A DNA stretch of 17,352 nucleotides from DAOTTI01 sp034437795 (GTDB lineage: Bacteria > Chloroflexota > UBA11872 > UBA12225), in the NCBI GenBank assembly GCA_034437795.1, contig DAOTTI010000017.1, forward strand, positions 1-17,352, in the 5' to 3' direction. How positions within the stretch are numbered: the stretch's first letter is position 1; every line of letters begins with the position of its first letter. The notes under the pieces were generated by a model. The model was not told the DNA's origin, made no database searches, and saw only the letters and a program-made list of their open reading frames with translations. A program made the position numbers and the translations under genes. This document shows positions 12,254-17,352 of the stretch, one piece after another.

Positions 12254-14107
12254 ACTGAGCGCGTGCCGCCCGCCCGTCTTCGCGCCCTGCAGCGCGCGGC
12301 GCTGGCCTCAGTGGCGCCCGTGCCGCTCGAGCCGGCCGGGATCGCCTGCCGGCTCAGTAGGATCATTGAGCAGGCCGTAGCGGCTTTGGGCGCGCGTGAT
12401 GGCCGCATTATCCTGGCTGGTGATCCGGCGTGGCGTGACCTCAGCGGTGAGGCGGGCGCCCTGGCCCCACCGGACGAGGCCATTGTCTTCGACCGCACTG
12501 GCCGGCTGCGGCGTACGGCCCTGCCCCGTGACGGCGCTACGGCGCACGCGCTTGCGACCGGCGAGCCGGTGGTCGTGCCGGACACCCTCGCGCCGGTCCG
12601 CTTCGGCACGTACGCGCACCTGGCGGAGCGGGGGATCCGCGCCCTGGCCATCACGCCGCTGCGTGCCGGCGACGAGGTGCTCGGCGCGCTCTCCATCGCC
12701 TTCGGCCAACCGCGGGACGTGCCGGTGGACGAACGCAACCTGCTGGAGGTCTTCAGCGCCTGCGCGGCCGCGGCCCTGGACCGTATCCGGCTGGCGCGTG
12801 CCGAGCGCCGCCGAACCTTCCAGGCGGAGCAACTGGCGGCCACCCTGGCCCAGGTCAGCGCCGCCTCAAATCTGGACGGCGCGCTGGAGGCGCTCTTGAA
12901 GGGCGCAATGGCGCTCTTGGATGGCGATGAGGGAGTGGTGCAGCTCTTTGAGCCCCACACCGGCCAGCGCCGGCTGATGCTCCGCATGGACTGGGGCGGC
13001 GCCATCGTGGCGCGGTCGACCACGCCCGACCTCGTGCCGGGCAGCTTCGCCGCCGCGCTGAAGGACGGCGGCCCTCCGGTGCTGGTGGAGGACTTTCAAG
13101 AGCTGGATCCCGATGCCTACCCGCTGTACGAGCAGCTGCGCCAGCGGGGGATCCGCTCGGCGGTCAACGTGCCGATCGAGGCCCATGGCCAGCGGATCGG
13201 CAGCCTGCACATCAATCATCATCGGCGGGCCTTTTTCGGCCCCGCCGACCTGGCCGTGGCGGAGATGCTGGCGCGCCAGGCGGGGGCAGCCATTGAGCGC
13301 GCCATCCTGGAGGCGGCGCGCGAGGCGGACCGGCAGCGCCTGGCGGCGCAGGCCGAAGCCCTGAGGCGCCGTGAGGCGGAGGCCGCCGCCCTGCGCGAGC
13401 TGGACCGGCTCAAGGATGAGTTGCTGTGGACCATCTCGCACGAGCTGCGCACGCCCCTCACCGCCGTGCACGGTTACGCCCAGCGCCTGGCGGCGCGGGC
13501 CCGCAGCCTGGATCGCGCGGCCATTGAGCGGGCCGCGGCGCAGATCCTCAGCGGCGCGCAGCAGCTCACCCGCCTGGTCGATGATCTGGTGGACCTGGGG
13601 CGCGCTGAGCGAGGGGAGGTGCTGCTTCAACTGGAGGACTTCGATCTCCAGCCAGTGCTCCGCCAGGTGCTGGCGGGCTTCGCCTCGACGCCGGGCGGGG
13701 AGCGCCTGGTGGCCGATCTCCCGCCGCGCCTCCTGGTGCACGCCGATCCGGTGCGGGTCATTCAGGTCGTATCCAACCTGATCGCCAACGCCCTGAAGTA
13801 CGCGCCCGATGGCCCCATCGTGGTGCGGGCCCGGCGGCGCGCCGCCACGCCGGGCGCCGTCCGCGTGGAGGTCGTCGACCAGGGGCCGGGGATCCCGCCG
13901 GAGGAGCAGGCGCGGATCTGGGACCTGTTCTCCCGCGGCACGCACGACCGTGAGCAGGGCACGCGAGGCGGCAGCGGGATCGGTCTGGCCGTCGTCAGGC
14001 GCTTGGTGGAGGCCCACGCCGGACGCGTCGGAGTGGAGAGTGCCCCTGCGCGGGGCGCCTGCTTCTGGTTCGAGATCCCGCGCCGCGCTGAGCGCCGCGC
14101 CGGGTGA
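12251..14107 (+). CDS. Sensor histidine kinase with two GAF domains (GAF-GAF-HisKA-HATPase)
   Basis: A 618-residue soluble sensor kinase without membrane segments. Two GAF-type sensor regions span about residues 20-180 (ending around VPVDERNLLEVFSACAAAALDRIRL) and about 195-355 (with GIRSAVNVPIEAHGQRIGSLHINH and EMLARQAGAAIERAI). A coiled linker rich in A, E and R follows. The HisKA segment has the H-box ISHELRTPLTAVHGYA, with the phospho-acceptor histidine at residue 397. The ATPase domain shows the N-box (VVSNLIANALKYAPDG), G1 (DQGPGIPPE), F (IWDLFSRG) and G2 (GGSGIGLAVVRRLVEAHAG). It begins with GTG at 12251, behind AGGGAG. No response regulator or receiver domain is present, so it is an orphan kinase. 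GAF domains may bind a small molecule or sense light or redox state, but no ligand residue is diagnostic here. Confidence 0.93.
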   Translation: MTERVPPARLRALQRAALASVAPVPLEPAGIACRLSRIIEQAVAALGARDGRIILAGDPAWRDLSGEAGALAPPDEAIVFDRTGRLRRTALPRDGATAHALATGEPVVVPDTLAPVRFGTYAHLAERGIRALAITPLRAGDEVLGALSIAFGQPRDVPVDERNLLEVFSACAAAALDRIRLARAERRRTFQAEQLAATLAQVSAASNLDGALEALLKGAMALLDGDEGVVQLFEPHTGQRRLMLRMDWGGAIVARSTTPDLVPGSFAAALKDGGPPVLVEDFQELDPDAYPLYEQLRQRGIRSAVNVPIEAHGQRIGSLHINHHRRAFFGPADLAVAEMLARQAGAAIERAILEAAREADRQRLAAQAEALRRREAEAAALRELDRLKDELLWTISHELRTPLTAVHGYAQRLAARARSLDRAAIERAAAQILSGAQQLTRLVDDLVDLGRAERGEVLLQLEDFDLQPVLRQVLAGFASTPGGERLVADLPPRLLVHADPVRVIQVVSNLIANALKYAPDGPIVVRARRRAATPGAVRVEVVDQGPGIPPEEQARIWDLFSRGTHDREQGTRGGSGIGLAVVRRLVEAHAGRVGVESAPARGACFWFEIPRRAERRAG

Positions 14108-14246
14108 TGCCCCGCGCTGCGGCGATGCGCCGGGAGACGCTGCTCTCCAGGAGACCGAGCGTCCAGCCGCTGCGCTGGCGATGCGCCACGCCGTAGCGTC
14201 ATGCCGGCCATGGATGCAGCCATCCCCGACGTGGCGCTGTCGCCTT

Positions 14247-14284
14247 CCCTCTCCCTGCAAGGAGATGGCGAAGGTGAGGGCCCC
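14247..14284 (+). repeat. REP-like palindrome variant
   Basis: CCCTCTCC, CTGCAA, GGAGATGG with an AAGGTGAGGGCCCC tail. In the 718-bp gap between the kinase and the flavoprotein gene I see only repeats (this one, the array at 14415, and the copies at 14481, 14544 and 14651) and no convincing gene. Confidence 0.55.
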
Positions 14285-14312
14285 AACACCCAGGAAGACC
14301 GGTTACATCCCC

Positions 14313-14352
14313 TCAGCGAGTGTGCGCTCCAGTCAGCGAGTGTGCGCTCCAG
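14313..14352 (+). repeat. Exact 20-bp tandem duplication
   Basis: A 20-bp unit, TCAGCGAG...GCTCCAG, is present twice back to back with no mismatch (14313-14332 and 14333-14352). It is a recent duplication in non-coding sequence and could be a hypervariable locus. Confidence 0.8.
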
Positions 14353-14414
14353 CACTCAACGGGCGTCCAACCCTACTCCGCGTGCGCCCAGTCGCGGCCC
14401 GTCACGGCCGTCAT

Positions 14415-14450
14415 TCCCCTCTCTCGCGTCTCCGCATCCCTATGCCTCCG
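14415..14450 (+). repeat. CGTCTCCGC-type short-period array
   Basis: CTCTCGCGTCTCCGCATC followed by CTATGCCTCCGCGGG. It precedes a REP-like palindrome, in the same order as at 10186-10330. Confidence 0.5.
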
Positions 14451-14480
14451 CGGGCCAGAACTTCTCCCCATGGGCGGCGT

Positions 14481-14522
14481 TCCCCCTCTCCGCGTCGGAG
14501 AGGGGGCTAGGGGGTGAGGTCC
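14481..14522 (+). repeat. REP-like palindrome with GGGGGTGAGGTCCG tail
   Basis: CCCTCTCCG, CGT, CGGAGAGGG form a 9-bp hairpin and the tail matches the copy at 10288-10330. The upstream CATGG-GCG-TTCC flank is also shared. Confidence 0.7.
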
Positions 14523-14543
14523 GTCCTCCCTCCCGGCACCCCC

Positions 14544-14613
14544 AAGCCGCACGGCCATGGCTCTCGTTCCCCTCTCCGCGTCGGAGCGGGGGCGGCGGGG
14601 CCAAGCCGCACGG
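14544..14613 (+). repeat. About 70-bp composite repeat, copy 1
   Basis: Begins AAGCCGCACGGCCATGGC, contains CCCCTCTCCGCGTCGGAGCGGGGG and ends GGCCAAGCCGCACGG. It is a near-identical match to 15638-15708. The AAGCCGCACGG motif occurs at both ends of the unit. Confidence 0.65.
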
Positions 14614-14650
14614 TAGGGCTGGGTCGGGCAGGGGTGCGGCGCGGCCCCGC

Positions 14651-14712
14651 CCGAAGGGGGTGAGGTCCGTCCTCCCTCCCCCGCGCGGCCGCGACCGAAG
14701 GGGGTGAGGTCC
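14651..14712 (+). repeat. Pair of identical 18-bp direct repeats CCGAAGGGGGTGAGGTCC
   Basis: The same 18 bases occur at 14651-14668 and 14695-14712, separated by a GC-rich palindromic stretch with CGCGCGGCCGCG. They are tail parts of the REP-like family without the hairpin. Confidence 0.65.
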
Positions 14713-14825
14713 CCTGCGGCGGCTGATCCGGAAGCTCCGTGTGCGCCCCGGCCGGCCAGGTGCAGGCGGCGCCCAGGGGAGAACGCGAAAGGTAAAGTAC
14801 GAAAGACCCCGAAAAGGAGAAGCGC

Positions 14826-15350
14826 ATGTCAGAAGCAGAGCAAGGGCAGGGGCACACGCAGATCGATGGACTAGGCGAGCCGGTGCGGAGCCGCCCGCAG
14901 GTCCCCGAGGGCTACGGCATCCCACCGGATTCAGAAGGCATGCTCTCCTGGCGCTGGGCGGAGGAGCGCCTGGAGCAGGCCAAGAACTACTGGGTCGTAA
15001 CGGTTCGGCCAGACGGCCGGCCGCACGCCGTACCGGTTTGGGGCGCGTGGGTCGACCGCTGCTTCTACTTCGATGGCGGCGGGCGCAAGGCGAAGAACCT
15101 GGCCACCAACCCCGCCATCGTGGTGCATCTCGAAAGCGGTGACGAGGTGGTCATCGTCGAGGGCGTCGTCGACCGGACGGCGGTGCCGGAGCCCGATCGC
15201 TTCACGCGTATCCAGGACGCGTACGCCGCCAAGTACGACTATCGACCCGAGACGGCGAGCCAGCTCTTCACCGTGCGGCCCCGCGCCGTCCTCTCCTGGC
15301 ACCACTTCCCACGGGACGCCACCCGCTGGCGATTTGGCGACCAACACTGA
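14826..15350 (+). CDS. Pyridoxamine 5'-phosphate oxidase-like (PPOX/F420-dependent type) flavoprotein
   Basis: A 174-residue split-barrel flavin- or F420-binding protein. After a variable 40-residue N-terminus, SWRWAEERLEQAKNYWVVTVRPDGRPHAVPVWGAWVDRCFYFDGGGRKAKNLATNPAIVVHLE gives the classic TVRPDGRPHAVPVWG strand pair and the R-K-x-x-N-L segment used for cofactor phosphate contact. The C-terminal part has VVIVEGVVDRT and FTVRPRAVLSW, typical of the family's TIGR-class F420 enzymes. Such enzymes reduce varied substrates, and the true substrate is unknown. AAGGAGA lies seven bases before the ATG, and a weak TAAAGT -10 candidate sits near 14793. It is convergent with the LLM oxidoreductase gene, across fragments and repeats. 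TGA at 15348-15350 ends it normally. Confidence 0.88.
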   Translation: MSEAEQGQGHTQIDGLGEPVRSRPQVPEGYGIPPDSEGMLSWRWAEERLEQAKNYWVVTVRPDGRPHAVPVWGAWVDRCFYFDGGGRKAKNLATNPAIVVHLESGDEVVIVEGVVDRTAVPEPDRFTRIQDAYAAKYDYRPETASQLFTVRPRAVLSWHHFPRDATRWRFGDQH

Positions 15351-15460
15351 ACTGCAGACCTCACGCAGGCGGTGCTTAACCTCGCCTCCCACGCGGCGAC
15401 GAGCTCGCGCGCCACCCTGAGAAACTCGGCCGGATCGAACGCATGGGCAGTCACCGTGCT
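15350..15460 (-). pseudogene. N-terminal fragment resembling a HEPN-type protein
   Basis: On the minus strand residues read TVTAHAFDPAEFLRVARELV followed by AAWEARLSTACVRSAV, which resembles the start of HEPN-like proteins (FD-x-x-x-FLxLAxEL...ALRxAVSRAYYAAF). The sequence then loses the pattern exactly where the flavoprotein gene ends (15350), so at most a remnant of about 35 residues remains. HEPN proteins are often paired with a nucleotidyltransferase in toxin-antitoxin systems; no partner is seen. Family assignment from so few residues is uncertain. Confidence 0.3.
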
Positions 15461-15637
15461 ATCCCCGCGTGGTACCTCAGGCGCCTGCCCCGTGGCTGGC
15501 CTCTCCAAGGTGGTGATCGATGCGCCAGCGCCTCCAGTTGGCGCGTTCCATCACCCCATGTTGAGCGCACGCTAGTTCTGGACACGGCACATGTACGGCT
15601 GGCGTTCCTCCTCTCCGTATCGAAGCCGTGGCGCCGC

Positions 15638-15708
15638 CAAGCGGCACGACCGTGGCCCTCGTCCCCCTCTGCGCGTCGGAGCGGGGGAGGCGGGGCCAAG
15701 CCGCATGG
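15638..15708 (+). repeat. About 70-bp composite repeat, copy 2
   Basis: Matches 14544-14613 nearly base for base in the CCCCTCTGCGCGTCGGAGCGGGGG and GGCCAAGCCGCA blocks. Its last bases run directly into the isochorismatase-like fragment, whose ATG lies at 15705. Confidence 0.65.
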
Positions 15709-15944
15709 GCTTTGAGGCGGACGAGTGCCTCCAGTTCAAGCCGTACGGCATCGCCACTATGCAGTCGCTCGGCTACCTCTGCGTCGTGCGGGACTGCACC
15801 ACCACGTACGAGAATGCCGAGACGTTGGCCGGCCTATGGAAGACGCGGGTGGCCATCGACTCGATTGAAGCGCGCTGGGGGTATTCCACCATTTCGGATG
15901 CGTTGCTGGAAGCGATACGGCAGGTGGCCCATGAGCGCATCGCA
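15705..15944 (+). pseudogene. C-terminal fragment of an isochorismatase-like cysteine hydrolase
   Basis: About 80 residues match the C-terminal half of isochorismatase-family hydrolases. GFEADECLQF carries the catalytic-type cysteine (C8 of the fragment), followed by KPYGIATMQSLGYLCVVRDCTTTYENAET, then LWKTRVAIDSIEARWGYSTISDALLEAI. The N-terminal half with the catalytic Asp and Lys is absent. Upstream, the sequence turns at once into the composite repeat at 15638. The frame has no Shine-Dalgarno. Either the 5' part was deleted by recombination at the repeat or the fragment was carried with it. It is probably not functional, though an internal translation start cannot be ruled out. Assignment rests on pattern recognition only. 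Confidence 0.55.
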
Positions 15945-16007
15945 TGCGGCTCACTCCGCAGCCGGCAGCCGGCCAACCCTGCTCGCCCGGATCATTCCTG
16001 CGCGGAG

Positions 16008-16033
16008 CCCTCCCCTTCTGCCAGAGGGGAGGG
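16008..16033 (-). terminator. GC-rich hairpin after the LLM oxidoreductase gene
   Basis: CCCTCCCCT (16008-16016) and AGGGGAGGG (16025-16033) form a perfect 9-bp stem around an 8-base loop, 20 bp past the TGA of the minus-strand gene ending at 16054. There is no T-tract, so it may end or protect the transcript rather than act as a strong intrinsic terminator. Confidence 0.45.
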
Positions 16034-16053
16034 AACGCCTCACAGGCGGTCGC

Positions 16054-17010
16054 TCAGAGCGTGGCCAGCAGCCGGAGGATGCGCTCCAGACCGGCACGGC
16101 GATCGTCGCCGGCGATCAAGGTCGAGGCGATGACCTCGTCCATGCCGGCCTCAAGGTAGGCCCGCAGCCGCGCGGCTACGGCGGCCTCATCCCCATGGAC
16201 GACGATGGCGTCGAGCATGGCGTCGCTCATCACGCCCTGGCGCGCCTCCGCGTACCCCGCCAGCGCGAACATCTCCTGGTAGAAGGGCAGCCGCGCGTAG
16301 CCTGCCAGGCGGTCCCGCGCGGCGGCACGCACCGCCGCTGCGTCCTCATGGACGGCCACGAAGCAGTGGGCGATGAGCGGTGGAGCGGGGCGCGCGGCGC
16401 TGGCGGCGCCCTGGCGCAGGGCGGGCAGCGCCTGGTCACGCAGGTAAGGCAACGGGCAGACCCAGGCGATCGCGCCGTCGGCGATCCGGCCGGCCAGCCG
16501 GTACGACGCTGGCCGCAGGGCCGAGATCAGCACCGGCACGTTCGGCGGCGATGGCATCTCGGCGTGTACGCGGAAGCGCCGGCCCTCGAAGTCGACCTTG
16601 CCCCGCTGAAGGGCCCCGCGCAGGATGGCTACGTACTCGGTCAGGTACTCGAGCGGACGCTCGAACGGGATGCCGTAGATGCCCTCGACCGCCGGCCGGT
16701 GGCTGGGCCCGACCCCGAGCCGGAACCGGCCGGGGGCGAACGCAGCGATGGCCAGCGCTTGCTGCGCCAGCGCCAGCGGGTGGCGCGGAAAGACCGGCAC
16801 AATAGCGGTGCCCAGACCGATGCGGCTGGTCCGCACCGCTGCAGCGGCAAAGATGGTCAACGCGTCGGGGGAGGTCGCTCCCGTCGTGAGCCAGGCCGAT
16901 GCCACGCCGAGCCGCTCCGCCAGCTCGATCGCCGCCACCTGGCCGGCCGCCCGCGGCTCGTGCAGCGCCACACCGATCTTCCCGCTGGAACCTGCTGAAG
17001 CCATCGCCAT
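16054..17010 (-). CDS. LLM class (luciferase-like) F420-dependent oxidoreductase
   Basis: A 318-residue luciferase-like monooxygenase-family TIM barrel. It starts GKIGVALHEPRAAGQVAAIELAERLGVASAWLTTG and continues with AAAVRTSRIGLGTAIVPVFPRHPLALAQQALAIAAFAPGRFRLGVGPSH, the canonical strand-helix signature (RIGLGTAIVP, HPLALA, GRFRLGVGPSH). Further on come EYVAILRGAL, GRRFRVHAEM, VPVLISALRPA and the DGAIAWVCP segment. Members use flavin or F420 to oxidise or reduce diverse substrates. Together with the PPOX-type gene this suggests F420 use. The start at 17010 is chosen over an upstream extension to 17214 because that extension runs through the palindrome at 17091; a weak AGGA and a TATACT box also fit 17010. 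The end is TGA. Confidence 0.9.
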   Translation of the reverse strand: MAMASAGSSGKIGVALHEPRAAGQVAAIELAERLGVASAWLTTGATSPDALTIFAAAAVRTSRIGLGTAIVPVFPRHPLALAQQALAIAAFAPGRFRLGVGPSHRPAVEGIYGIPFERPLEYLTEYVAILRGALQRGKVDFEGRRFRVHAEMPSPPNVPVLISALRPASYRLAGRIADGAIAWVCPLPYLRDQALPALRQGAASAARPAPPLIAHCFVAVHEDAAAVRAAARDRLAGYARLPFYQEMFALAGYAEARQGVMSDAMLDAIVVHGDEAAVAARLRAYLEAGMDEVIASTLIAGDDRRAGLERILRLLATL

Positions 17011-17042
17011 CCGCGCCGTCCTCGCCGTCTTACTACGGCGCC

Positions 17043-17048
17043 AGTATA
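17043..17048 (-). promoter_or_regulatory. Possible -10 box TATACT of the LLM oxidoreductase gene
   Basis: TATACT on the minus strand lies 33 bp upstream of the ATG at 17010 in otherwise GC-rich sequence. No good -35 was found, so the call is weak, but it agrees with the shorter start choice. Confidence 0.25.
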
Positions 17049-17090
17049 TGAGGACAAACAGCAGGTGAGCTCCGCCCCCCACGTCCCTCG

Positions 17091-17145
17091 TTCCCCTCTC
17101 CGACACGGAGAGGGGGCGGCGCGGCCGCCGGCGAAGGGGGGTGAC
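17091..17145 (+). repeat. REP-like palindrome, 10-bp perfect stem
   Basis: CCCCTCTCCG (17093-17102), ACA, CGGAGAGGGG (17106-17115), then a GC-rich inverted stretch and a GGGGGGTGACGG tail. From 17146 to the window end I see no gene and no recognisable site. Confidence 0.7.
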
Positions 17146-17352
17146 GGCCCTCCCCTCGTCTGCACTCCCAGCAGCGCCGGACGCAGCAGTCCGGTCGGCA
17201 GCCGCTACACTCACGCCGGCCGCGCCACAGGACGGCGAGGCCGGCAGCCAGGCCAGTGACGCCCGCTCAATACGGTGCTTTCCACGATCTGCTACAGAGA
17301 TACTCCCCTGCGCATCGAGCCCGGTCCCCGCAGGCCAGAAGAAGGCACCTCG

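Noticed and set aside
11941..13023. 360-aa minus-strand open frame
   Set aside because: Antisense to the histidine kinase; low-complexity Arg/Ser/Ala composition and no motifs.
12866..14260. 464-aa minus-strand open frame
   Set aside because: Antisense shadow of the histidine kinase, with Arg, Gln and His-rich composition and no domain pattern.
309..15350. Changed genetic code with UGA as cysteine or tryptophan
   Set aside because: UGA ends at least seven well-defined genes here at the expected family length, and tryptophan is encoded by TGG.
17011..17214. N-terminal extension of the LLM oxidoreductase
   Set aside because: It runs through the REP-like palindrome at 17091, and the conserved domain begins right after the ATG at 17010.

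Overview
The window is a GC-rich chromosomal segment from a bacterium that is probably a member of the Chloroflexota (Sphaerobacter/Thermomicrobia-like or an uncultured relative). This is an inference. It rests on the style of ribosomal protein S4, the twin-arginine sugar-binding proteins, two flavin/F420-type oxidoreductases, and the many GC-rich palindromic repeats between genes.

Layout: (1) 1-311, the 3' end of rpsD. (2) 475-879, a rhodanese-like gene whose frame contains two in-frame TGA codons exactly where this family has its CxC active-site cysteines. (3) 1185-3662, a minus-strand group with a small basic protein, a BON/DUF2171 protein, an Hsp20 and a 98-aa protein of unknown function. 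(4) 3821-9371, a minus-strand carbohydrate cluster: a Gfo/Idh/MocA oxidoreductase, a zinc-less MDR dehydrogenase and two paralogous ABC solute-binding proteins, with no permease. (5) 9410-10042, a SAM methyltransferase with one in-frame TGA at a family cysteine. (6) 10558-11898, a LarA/DUF2088-like protein. (7) 12251-14107, an orphan GAF-GAF histidine kinase. (8) 14826-15350, a PPOX/F420-type flavoprotein. (9) 15350-15944, fragments of a HEPN-like gene and an isochorismatase-like gene embedded in repeats. (10) 16054-17010, an LLM-class F420-type oxidoreductase.

The most important observation is recoding. Two genes about 9 kb apart (475-879 and 9410-10042) look broken under standard translation. 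Each becomes a full-length, well-conserved enzyme if UGA is read as an amino acid, and all three UGAs sit where cysteine is expected. In both genes a GC-rich hairpin lies 21-27 nt after the UGA and has a GU near the 5' side of its apical loop, which fits the bacterial SECIS pattern. UGA still terminates at least seven other genes here, so this is not a changed genetic code. The natural reading is selenocysteine insertion: a rhodanese with a U-T-U active site and a thiol- or small-molecule-type methyltransferase with one Sec. No selA, selB, selC or selD is visible, so the machinery must lie elsewhere.

The gene-free stretches are filled mainly with REP-like palindromes (CCCTCTCC...GGAGAGGG followed by TGAGGG), CGTCTCCGTGTC-type arrays and TCGCTACTCG repeats. 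They flank almost every transcription unit.
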